A DNA stretch of 7,564 bases from JBDKJS01 sp039806065. Lineage in GTDB: Bacteria > Bacteroidota > Bacteroidia > AKYH767-A > 2013-40CM-41-45. The DNA lies in contig JBDKJS010000011.1 of assembly GCA_039806065.1 (NCBI GenBank), positions 1 to 7,564 on the forward strand. Direction: 5' to 3'. Positions 1 through 5,836 of this stretch are shown here, piece by piece. Below the pieces are notes generated by a model. The model was not told the DNA's origin, did not search any database, and was given only the letters and a program-made list of their open reading frames with translations. The position numbers and the translations under genes are program-made. Positions within the stretch are counted from its first letter, which is position 1; every line of letters starts with the position of its first letter.

Positions 1-482
1 TGCTTTCTACTGTTGGTATTGGGGTGGTGAATTTATTATTTACGATCACAGGCTGGTACTTGATAGATCGTTTTGGTAGAAGAACTTTGATGTTTATTGG
101 CTCTATTGGTTATATCATTTCTTTATCCCTGATTGCGATTTCTTTTAATGGAACGGATCATAGTGCCATTGTATATTATGTGTTTATGTTTATTGCAGCG
201 CATGCAGTTGGTCAGGGTGCGGTAATATGGGTGTTTTTATCGGAACTATTCCCCAATGCAGTTCGTGCAGCAGGTACGAGTTTTGGCTGCCTCACTCACT
301 GGGTTTTTGCAGCCTTGGTAGCACAGGTATTTCCCTATTTTGCGGCCACCGTTTCAGGGACCTATATCTTTGGCTTTTTTGCGGTGATGATGGTATTGCA
401 GTTGCTATATGTTTGGAAGATGATGCCAGAAACCAAGGGTTTGGCATTAGAAGATATGGAAGGAACGATAATGTTACATTGA
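1..482 (+). CDS. Sugar-porter family MFS transporter, C-terminal part (5' end outside window)
   Basis: This is the last ~159 residues of a 12-helix major facilitator transporter; the reading frame is open from base 3, so the gene begins upstream of the window. A Val-rich helix (TM8) is followed by the DRFGRR loop motif typical of TM8-TM9. Next come TM9, a TM10 with a GQGAVIWVFLSELFP stretch that matches the sugar-porter G-P-G-P-x-x-W-x-x-x-S-E-x-F-P signature in altered form, then TM11, TM12 and the terminal PETKG motif. These marks place it in the sugar-porter family, which moves monosaccharides or related polyols by proton symport or facilitated diffusion across the inner membrane. The substrate cannot be read from this fragment. 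The nearby DUF1080 gene makes a role in sugar uptake plausible (inference). The GTG at 24 is internal, not a start. Confidence 0.9.
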   Translation, partial: LSTVGIGVVNLLFTITGWYLIDRFGRRTLMFIGSIGYIISLSLIAISFNGTDHSAIVYYVFMFIAAHAVGQGAVIWVFLSELFPNAVRAAGTSFGCLTHWVFAALVAQVFPYFAATVSGTYIFGFFAVMMVLQLLYVWKMMPETKGLALEDMEGTIMLH

Positions 483-493
483 TCTAATAAAAA

Positions 494-573
494 ATATCGG
501 CTCAAAAAAATATCTAAATCAGCTCAAAAAATCTTATTAATGAGCTAATTTATTCTTAATTTTGAGCTAATTT
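494..573. promoter_or_regulatory. Array of four 14-bp sites, 22-bp phased, in two orientations (putative operator)
   Basis: Four copies of a 14-bp site lie between the transporter stop and the fic start. On the minus strand: 494-507 TTTTGAGCCGATAT and 516-529 TTTTGAGCTGATTT. On the plus strand: 538-551 TAATGAGCTAATTT and 560-573 TTTTGAGCTAATTT. The near-palindromic AGCT cores begin at 499 (as GGCT), 521, 543 and 565, exactly 22 bp apart, about two helical turns, so all sites face the same side of the DNA. The array is symmetric: two sites in one direction, then two in the other. The last site overlaps the putative promoter and ends 14 bp before the fic GTG. The downstream gene encodes a winged-helix domain, so autoregulation is the simplest reading (inference). 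Sites 2 and 3 could also form an 11-bp RNA stem with one mismatch, so a terminator for the transporter is the alternative. Confidence 0.6.
557..564 (+). promoter_or_regulatory. Putative Bacteroidota -7 element for the fic gene
   Basis: TAATTTTG matches the Bacteroidota -7 consensus TAnnTTTG and lies 23 bp before the GTG start, which would give a short leader. It overlaps the fourth repeat site, so a bound protein would block it. I find no TTG -33 element at the usual distance upstream. A TATAAT at 575-580 is an alternative, but it sits only 7 bp before the start codon and lacks a -35 match. Confidence 0.4.
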
Positions 574-587
574 ATATAATTAGATTA

Positions 588-1619
588 GTGAAAGAGCAGA
601 TTATCAATTATTTACAGGCAAACCCCGCAAGTAGTTCTACGCAAACAGCGGAGCAATTTACCAGTGAAGCAAGCTATGCTACGGTTAAAAGAATACTAAA
701 GCAATTGGTTGAAGAGGGTCTCATTGCAGTAACTGGAAAAGCAAGGGCAGCCAGGTACACCATTTCACGCCAATATCAATTTATTCACCCCATCAATCAA
801 AACGATTATTTTTTAGTAGAGCAAGATGCTCGGAAAATTAAGCAGGGGTTTAATTTCTCAATTTTGCATGAATTATTAGCGGGGGTTAGCTTATTTACAG
901 CTGAAGAGCTCCATTTTCTGCATGAGTTGAACACAAATTGGATAGACAAATTATCCCAGATGAGTGCCGATCAAAAATGGAAATCATTTGAGCGATGGGC
1001 GGTAGATTTAAGTTGGAAATCATCTCAAATTGAAGGAAATACTTATTCGCTTTTAGAAACAGAAAGATTACTCTTAGAAAAAAGAACGGCCGAAGGCAAA
1101 ACGCAGGATGAAGCAACCATGCTGCTAAATCACAAAGTGGCTATTGATTTTATTTTAGCGCACCCCGAATATGTACAGCCGCTAACCCGATCTGCCATTG
1201 AAGATGTGCATAGTTTATTAATTAAAGATTTACAAATCGAGAGAAATATTCGTTCGTATGGCGTAGCTATTACAGGTACTAATTATCGGCCCTTAGATAA
1301 TGTATTTCAAATTAAAGAAGCATTAGAATTGCTATGTGTGGTGGCAAACAAGCAAGCTCATTTTTTTGAGAAAGCTTTTTTATTATTAATCATGATTGCT
1401 TATATACAACCCTTTGAAGACGGCAATAAAAGAACGGCGAGAATACTATCGAATGCCATTCTTCTGCAGTATGGTTCTTGTCCGCTTTCGTACCGTACAC
1501 TTGATCCACTTGATTATAAAAAAGCGATGCTTATTTTTTATGAACAGAATAATGTAAGCGTTTTCAAAAAAATATTTATGGATCAATTTGCATTTGCGGT
1601 GAATGAATATGCTATATAA
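588..1619 (+). CDS. Winged-helix and Fic-domain protein with a Gln-for-His active-site motif
   Basis: This 343-residue protein has an N-terminal winged helix (about residues 5-60: helix-turn-helix around 20-41, basic wing near 50-57), a linker region, and a class II Fic domain. The (S/T)xxxE(G/N) inhibitory helix is visible as S145-SQI-E149-G150, followed by N151. The target-binding flap is near 221-237 (IRSYGVAITGTNYRPLDN). The active-site loop is QPFEDGNKRTAR at 274-285, against the canonical HxFx(D/E)GNGRxxR. The catalytic His is Gln274 (codon CAA) and the second Gly is Lys281, while Phe276, Asp278, Gly279, Asn280, Arg282 and Arg285 are kept. Fic enzymes usually transfer AMP from ATP to a protein hydroxyl using that His, so this protein may be inactive for AMPylation or have other chemistry, perhaps acting as a nucleotide-sensing regulator (inference). 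An in-frame stop at 546-548 and no other start codon before 588 support GTG at 588. No antitoxin-like partner gene adjoins it. Confidence 0.9.
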   Translation: MKEQIINYLQANPASSSTQTAEQFTSEASYATVKRILKQLVEEGLIAVTGKARAARYTISRQYQFIHPINQNDYFLVEQDARKIKQGFNFSILHELLAGVSLFTAEELHFLHELNTNWIDKLSQMSADQKWKSFERWAVDLSWKSSQIEGNTYSLLETERLLLEKRTAEGKTQDEATMLLNHKVAIDFILAHPEYVQPLTRSAIEDVHSLLIKDLQIERNIRSYGVAITGTNYRPLDNVFQIKEALELLCVVANKQAHFFEKAFLLLIMIAYIQPFEDGNKRTARILSNAILLQYGSCPLSYRTLDPLDYKKAMLIFYEQNNVSVFKKIFMDQFAFAVNEYAI

Positions 1620-1647
1620 AATTCGTATCTTCCCGCAAAGCGATTGT

Positions 1648-2589
1648 ATGAAAAAATTAGGAATAGCTGCCCTATTAGTAGCCAGTATTTGCAGTACCAC
1701 TGCCATTGCACAAAACGATCAAAAAGCAGTTATCGGCAGATGGGATTTAAATGTGATGATGGGGAATACAGAAAGACCATCTTGGTTAGAAGTAAAATTA
1801 TCGGGCTTTAAAACATTGGTTGGTTATTTTGTGGCGGAAGGTGGTAGCGCAAGGCCTGTATCGCATATCATCTATAAAGACGGGAAAATAAATTTCAGCA
1901 TTCCTACACAATGGGATGGTTTTGCTAAATACATGGAGTTAGAAGCAACAGTGGAGAATGATAAACTTACTGGCGTTATTAAAGCAAGCAATGGAAACAA
2001 CTATAACTTCACTGGCGAAAGAGCACCCTTATTAAAAAGAACAGGTGTACCTGTTTGGGGCAAAACTATAAATCTTATTCCAACTACTGGTTTAACAGGA
2101 TGGAAAGGTTCGGGTACTAACAATCAATGGGAAGTAATTGATGGCGTGCTCACGAGTAAAAAATCGGGTGTGAACCTTATTACCGAACAAACATTTGAAG
2201 ATTTTAAATTACAGGTTGAATTCCGCTATCCTGCAGGAAGCAATAGTGGCGTGTATTTGCGCGGCAGATATGAAGTGCAGGTAGAAGATAATAAGGGGCT
2301 TGAACCATCATCTACTTATTTTGGTGGCATTTATGGCTTTCTCACACCCAATGAAATGGTAGCGAAATCACCGGGCGAATGGCAGCGATATGAAATTACT
2401 TTGATCGGAAGAAGAGTTACTGTTGTTGCTAATGGGAAAACAATCATCTACGATCAAATTATTCCGGGAATAACGGGTGGCGCATTGGATAGTAAAGAAG
2501 CCCTACCCGGCCCCATCATGCTTCAAGGCGATCACGGACCAATTGAATACCGCAATATGAAGATTACGCCTGTTATCACATATAAGTAG
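1648..2589 (+). CDS. Secreted DUF1080 protein (3-keto-disaccharide hydrolase family)
   Basis: The 313-residue product begins MKKLGIAALLVASICSTTAIAQ, a clear Sec signal peptide with likely cleavage after AIA (residue 21), so it acts in the periplasm or outside. I chose ATG 1648 because it starts exactly at the signal peptide; the in-frame ATG at 1603 would add 15 residues ahead of it and overlap fic. Residues ~25-127 form a small beta-rich domain of unknown role. Residues ~138-308 match the DUF1080 jelly-roll fold: GWKGSG, the W161-EVIDGVL strand, the F183-EDFKLQVEFR strand, NSGVYLRG at 199-206, the YEVQV strand at 208-212, the GEWQRYEI segment at 243-250 and GPIEYRNMKI near the end. Family members bind or cleave 3-keto-glycosides and other glycans; the substrate here is unknown. 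The gene starts 28 bp after fic, so co-transcription is possible, but the nearby transporter suggests it may belong to a sugar locus. Confidence 0.88.
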   Translation: MKKLGIAALLVASICSTTAIAQNDQKAVIGRWDLNVMMGNTERPSWLEVKLSGFKTLVGYFVAEGGSARPVSHIIYKDGKINFSIPTQWDGFAKYMELEATVENDKLTGVIKASNGNNYNFTGERAPLLKRTGVPVWGKTINLIPTTGLTGWKGSGTNNQWEVIDGVLTSKKSGVNLITEQTFEDFKLQVEFRYPAGSNSGVYLRGRYEVQVEDNKGLEPSSTYFGGIYGFLTPNEMVAKSPGEWQRYEITLIGRRVTVVANGKTIIYDQIIPGITGGALDSKEALPGPIMLQGDHGPIEYRNMKITPVITYK

Positions 2590-2613
2590 CCGATGGTCAA
2601 TAGAAGAAAATTA

Positions 2614-2874
2614 CTAATTATAATGACCCTTTAGTGAATATACTGTAATACTATTTTCTTCTACTTCATAAATAAGCCTATGTTCTTGTGTAATTCTTCT
2701 CGACCATAAACCACTTAACTGGTGTTGTAGCGGCTCAGGTTTCCCTATTCCGGTAAAGGGGTTTGCAATGATGTCGTTTAGTAAACGTTTAATTTTATTT
2801 TGTATGATTTTGTTCCCAGACTTCTTCCAATACTCAATATCTGCCAAAGCTTCTTTAACGTAAACTATTTCCAA
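2614..2874 (-). CDS. yoeB: YoeB/Txe-family mRNA-cleaving toxin
   Basis: The 86-residue product has the full length and layout of YoeB, a RelE-fold ribosome-dependent mRNA endonuclease that cleaves at the A site and arrests translation. The signature KPEPLQHQLSGLWSRRITQEHRLIYEV runs from 45 to 71, and the protein ends GHYN. The residues equivalent to E. coli YoeB Glu46, Arg65, His83 and Tyr84 are Glu47, Arg66, His84 and Tyr85, so the toxin looks intact. The start is TTG at 2874: an in-frame stop lies three codons upstream (TAA AGA CCT TTG) and no ATG or GTG is close. The start lies inside the last codons of the antitoxin gene (10-nt overlap), which suggests translational coupling that keeps toxin output below antitoxin output. 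It converges with the DUF1080 gene, leaving a 24-bp gap. Confidence 0.92.
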   Translation of the reverse strand: MEIVYVKEALADIEYWKKSGNKIIQNKIKRLLNDIIANPFTGIGKPEPLQHQLSGLWSRRITQEHRLIYEVEENSITVYSLKGHYN

Positions 2875-3056
2875 AGGTCTTTAGTGCGAATAGATTTTAT
2901 TTGTTTTTCTTTTTTTTGCTTTTTTCCTTTCTCTATTTTTTCTACAAATGCCGGATTATATACACTTTTCTCAATTTTATTGTTAAGTGTTTTAGCAAGT
3001 TGTTTATATAAACTTTCTTGCTCTTTTGTTTCCGGATATATTGTAATAGCGGTCAT
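2865..3056 (-). CDS. Antitoxin of the YoeB-type pair (short, lysine-rich, not YefM-like)
   Basis: This 63-residue protein lies directly upstream of the toxin and overlaps it by 10 nt, the usual antitoxin-first order. Residues 1-8 (MTAITIYP) look like a short beta strand, 10-30 a helix, and SVYNPAFVEKIEKG (31-44) plus the C-terminal TKDLWK are features I recall from small antitoxins paired with Txe/YoeB toxins in Bacteroidota. Residues 40-55 are strongly basic. It does not resemble the YefM/Phd antitoxin that E. coli YoeB uses, as it lacks the length and the Phd N-terminal domain. The expected role is to bind and neutralise the toxin through the C-terminal half and perhaps to repress the operon through the N-terminal part (inference). 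The ATG at 3056 is 30 bp from the stop of the M24 peptidase gene, so read-through from that gene is possible. Confidence 0.8.
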   Translation of the reverse strand: MTAITIYPETKEQESLYKQLAKTLNNKIEKSVYNPAFVEKIEKGKKQKKEKQIKSIRTKDLWK

Positions 3057-3086
3057 TTAATGTAAAGATATAAAACTTTTTTGCTA

Positions 3087-4415
3087 CTACTCATAGTTAA
3101 CCAAATGCAACTGCGATTGCCTCCCAGCAATATAGCGAAAACCGGTTTCGTCAAAATAACCGTCTTGTTCTAACATAATACGAACGGTTTTTTTCCATTC
3201 TTTAATGGGTACAGCTGCATTGAGTTCTATGGAATAAGCTGTTTTATAATGCAAAGGAAAATCGCCACTACCGGGCACGCCACTTTGTTGATCCCATAAA
3301 CCAATGGTTGGTCCGGCTGCATGACCATGATAGCCAATAGGGTGCGTATAAATCGTTGCGTTGATATTTTCTGTTTTTGCTTGCGCCAATGCATCTGCTA
3401 AAATTTGATTACCTGTTTTGCCTACTTTAAATTGTTCTGTTAAAATATCTTGTAAACGATTACCTACTTGCATAGCATTTTGTAAATAAGCAGGTGCTTG
3501 CTTTTCTCCCGGCATTAATACGTACGCATGCTCTTGAATATCTGTATTCAATCGCAAATAAGTAATACCAAAATCTACATGTAATAAATCACCTGGACGA
3601 ATAATATTGCTATTATCCCAACCCTTACTGCTAAAAGCTTTTAAATGATCAAACACAACCGAATCATTTCTTTGTATTTCTACTGATGGATGAAACCAAG
3701 TGCTTAACCCTAAGCTTTGAATTTTTTGTCGGTACCACCAAACCAAATCTTCTGATGTAGTAATACCAGGCGTAATTACTTTATTACTAAACCCTTCTGC
3801 AATAATATCTTTCGATAATTTAATTAATTGTGGCCATAGCTGCATCTCCCGCTGGGTGCGTGTTTCCAACCAACCTACGGCCAACGACTCGCTGGATACT
3901 ACCTTATTTTTAAAGGCGTCCGGTAATTTTTTGGTGAAGAGCGTGTATTCCGTATGATCTAATCCATCTGCATGTCCGAAACGCTCCGAAGTATTAAGTG
4001 CAATTTTTTTAGGTTGATGGGTATTTACAATATCTATTAAAGCATCCCATTGATCAGGAAACTTTTGCATATCCCATGCAGCTGTAATTTCACTGCCTAC
4101 ACTATAGCGTGCAACGGCTAATTTTTTAAATACTTTTTTTTCGGGCTGATGTACAAAAACCAATATGGTTCTTCTTCTCGCACTTATCCAAGTAGCGGGC
4201 AACATAGTACGTACAATCGGATCTTCATTATACTCTCTGGTAATTAGTACCCACATATCAATGCCTTGTTGTTGCATAAGTGTAGGCAACACGGTATTCA
4301 ATCGCTCACTCGTAATTTCATCAATCACTTTTGCCTGCTCGCGAAGGGGGAGTACTTGGGCATGAAGCTGAAAAAGGAGTAGGGTGAAAGAGCTAAGGAG
4401 TAAGGTCTTTTTCAT
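3087..4415 (-). CDS. Secreted M24 metallopeptidase, Xaa-Pro aminopeptidase-like
   Basis: The 442-residue product begins with a Sec signal peptide (MKKTLLLSSFTLLLFQLHAQ, likely cleaved after HA at residue 19). A creatinase-like N-terminal domain covers roughly 25-185 and a pita-bread M24 catalytic domain roughly 190-435. The five expected dinuclear metal ligands are visible: Asp281 (HVDFG), Asp292 (TDIQ, 11 residues later as in PepP), His358 (THPIGYHGH), Glu397 (SIELN) and Glu416 (MLEQDG). His365 fits the second conserved His seven residues after the ligand. M24 enzymes of this kind remove N-terminal residues, often before proline; the exact specificity is not readable. Export suggests processing of peptides in the periplasm or medium. 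It lies 39 bp after the M20 peptidase gene and 30 bp before the antitoxin gene, so it is likely co-transcribed at least with the former. Confidence 0.92.
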   Translation of the reverse strand: MKKTLLLSSFTLLLFQLHAQVLPLREQAKVIDEITSERLNTVLPTLMQQQGIDMWVLITREYNEDPIVRTMLPATWISARRRTILVFVHQPEKKVFKKLAVARYSVGSEITAAWDMQKFPDQWDALIDIVNTHQPKKIALNTSERFGHADGLDHTEYTLFTKKLPDAFKNKVVSSESLAVGWLETRTQREMQLWPQLIKLSKDIIAEGFSNKVITPGITTSEDLVWWYRQKIQSLGLSTWFHPSVEIQRNDSVVFDHLKAFSSKGWDNSNIIRPGDLLHVDFGITYLRLNTDIQEHAYVLMPGEKQAPAYLQNAMQVGNRLQDILTEQFKVGKTGNQILADALAQAKTENINATIYTHPIGYHGHAAGPTIGLWDQQSGVPGSGDFPLHYKTAYSIELNAAVPIKEWKKTVRIMLEQDGYFDETGFRYIAGRQSQLHLVNYE

Positions 4416-4454
4416 AATTATTTTTTAATTAATCAGCCTATGCAGATCAGATTC

Positions 4455-5786
4455 TTATTGAATTAACCGATAAATGAGCAACGCACTTCGCTTCATCAAA
4501 ATAGGAAACTCTTTCAAATTAATAATTTCTCCCGGTGCATGTGCACCTCTACCAGAAGCACCTAGCCCATCCAAACAATCTACATAGGCTGCTATATAAG
4601 AAATATCACCTGCGCCTCTACTACCTGCATTGCCGGGTACAACTTTGCCGATGCCCATGGCTTCACTAATACTGCTCAATTGTTTGGCCAATGCTTCATT
4701 ACCTGCTGTTGGTGCCATCGAAGGAATACCATCCATGAACTTGATGGATGCTTTAGCACCGTTGAGCGATTGGTTAACGATACTGCTCATTTTTTCGCGG
4801 GCTTTATTTTTTTGTTCTTCTGTTAAAAAACGCAAATCACCGATTACAATCGTACGGGGAGAAATGATATTTGTTTTACCCGATGCATTGCCTAATTGAT
4901 TCTCCCAATCTACATTTACTTCTGAACCGCCAATCATTAAACCAGGGTTGATACTTAAAAATTCTTCTTTCACAAATGTTTCGCGAAAACTATTTACGAT
5001 GCGCGTAGCCTCATAAATACTTCCATAATTATTACCGCCAAAAACGCCCGACGAATGGGCTTGCCTTCCAGTAACTTCTAACTGCCAACCACTTGCACCT
5101 CTACGAGCTGTAGCCACAGTAGCTAAATTACCACCCTCAAATGCCAATGCAATATCATGCTGTTTAGCACGCATAATAAAATCACCCCGAGAAATACTAC
5201 GGGGTTCACCTGCATTTTCTTCATCACTGGTCATGTAAACAGTAATGGTAGCATCATCTAGCAAACGCAATTCCTGCAAGGCTTTTAGCGCACCAATGAT
5301 CATTACATCACCGCCTTTCATATCGTTCACGCCTTGTCCGGTTGCAGTACTATCGGTTAGTTGTTTGTAAGGATTAGGCGGCATATCGGGTTCAAACACG
5401 GTATCTAAATGTCCGATCAAAAATAATTTTTTACCCTTCTTGCCTTTACGCGTAGCTACTAAATGTGGTGCGCGTTTCAACGAATCGGGTAATACAATCC
5501 ATTCAATCGTAAAGCCTAATTTTTTGAGCTCAGTTGCATACAATTCCCCAACTGCCCGAACACCTTTTATATTAAATGTACCGCTGTTGATGTTTACTGA
5601 GTTTTTTAGTAGTTCAGTCATGGTGGGCATCCCCTGCTCAATTGTAGAAATTATTTTTTCTTCTTGATTAGTTAGGGTTTGGGCATAACTGCAGTTTATA
5701 ATAAAAAGAACAATAAATAATATTGTTGGTCGGCGACCAACAATGGCATTCGAAAGATTGAAGATTTTCATTAAGAGGGTTGTCAT
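4455..5786 (-). CDS. Exported M20 family metallopeptidase (glutamate carboxypeptidase-like)
   Basis: The 443-residue product is a zinc-dependent M20 hydrolase. Metal and catalytic residues are all present: His126 and Asp128 (GHLDTV), bridging Asp155 (GVNDMKGG), Glu189-Glu190 (SDEEN), Glu217 (AFEGG) and His416 (GAHAPGE). The spacings His126-Asp155 (29) and Asp155-Glu189 (34) equal those I recall for Pseudomonas carboxypeptidase G2. The dimerisation domain is about 230-350, with GRQAHSSG at 240-247. The signal peptide has its hydrophobic core at 21-31 and likely cleavage after SYA (residue 35). Two starts are possible: ATG 5786, preceded by an AT-rich leader (chosen), or ATG 5771, which begins MKIFN. 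Either way the codons for AIVGRRPTI lie in a 23-bp palindromic repeat, which supplies the two Arg residues of the n-region. The substrate is probably a peptide or acyl-amino acid (inference). Confidence 0.9.
   Translation of the reverse strand: MTTLLMKIFNLSNAIVGRRPTILFIVLFIINCSYAQTLTNQEEKIISTIEQGMPTMTELLKNSVNINSGTFNIKGVRAVGELYATELKKLGFTIEWIVLPDSLKRAPHLVATRKGKKGKKLFLIGHLDTVFEPDMPPNPYKQLTDSTATGQGVNDMKGGDVMIIGALKALQELRLLDDATITVYMTSDEENAGEPRSISRGDFIMRAKQHDIALAFEGGNLATVATARRGASGWQLEVTGRQAHSSGVFGGNNYGSIYEATRIVNSFRETFVKEEFLSINPGLMIGGSEVNVDWENQLGNASGKTNIISPRTIVIGDLRFLTEEQKNKAREKMSSIVNQSLNGAKASIKFMDGIPSMAPTAGNEALAKQLSSISEAMGIGKVVPGNAGSRGAGDISYIAAYVDCLDGLGASGRGAHAPGEIINLKEFPILMKRSALLIYRLIQ
5722..5744. 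repeat. 23-bp perfect palindrome, copy 1, inside the M20 signal-peptide codons
   Basis: Arms ATTGTTGGTCG (5722-5732) and CGACCAACAAT (5734-5744) surround a single G at 5733. The central 19 bp are identical to the copy at 5814-5836. It falls in frame in the N-terminus of the M20 peptidase, coding AIVGRRPTI without breaking the frame. As RNA it would form a tight hairpin just after the start codon. Confidence 0.85.
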
Positions 5787-5813
5787 GATAAAAAAATTTT
5801 TAATTCAGTTGCC

Positions 5814-5836
5814 GCTGTTGGTCGGCGACCAACAGC
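5814..5836. repeat. 23-bp perfect palindrome, copy 2, between the BNR-repeat and M20 genes
   Basis: Arms GCTGTTGGTCG (5814-5824) and CGACCAACAGC (5826-5836) surround a G at 5825. The core equals copy 1; the two outermost base pairs differ on both arms in a compensating way. It abuts the TAG stop of the BNR-repeat gene (sharing base 5836) and lies 27 bp before the M20 start. The run of Ts on the minus strand comes about 15 nt after the stem, too far for a standard intrinsic terminator, so a stop/processing hairpin or a dispersed REP-like element is more likely. Confidence 0.85.

Noticed and set aside
494..573. CRISPR array or plasmid iterons
   Set aside because: The repeats are short, occur in both orientations, have AT-rich variable gaps of 8 bp rather than unique spacers, and no Cas or replication gene is present.
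1603..1647. In-frame ATG at 1603 as the start of the DUF1080 gene
   Set aside because: It would overlap the fic gene and place 15 residues in front of a perfect signal peptide that starts at ATG 1648.
2590..2613. Bidirectional terminator between the convergent DUF1080 and toxin genes
   Set aside because: I find no inverted repeat or T-run in this 24-bp gap; termination must occur inside the opposing genes or by another means.
2800..3060. Plus-strand open frame of 86 codons over the toxin-antitoxin genes
   Set aside because: It is antisense to the antitoxin; its Phe/Leu/Ser-rich product is what the complement of a Lys-rich gene gives. The minus-strand genes have clear family matches.
3063..3070. 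Promoter for the antitoxin-toxin genes (TATCTTTA on the minus strand)
   Set aside because: It differs from TAnnTTTG at the last base, lies 7 bp from the ATG and lacks a TTG at the right distance; too weak to list as a feature.
4416..4454. TTAATTAA palindrome between the two peptidase genes as an operator
   Set aside because: An 8-bp AT-only palindrome is expected by chance in such AT-rich leaders and has no second copy nearby.
5787..5836. Palindrome copy 2 as a standard intrinsic terminator after the BNR-repeat gene
   Set aside because: The minus-strand T-run starts about 15 nt after the stem instead of directly next to it, and the same palindrome occurs inside a coding region.
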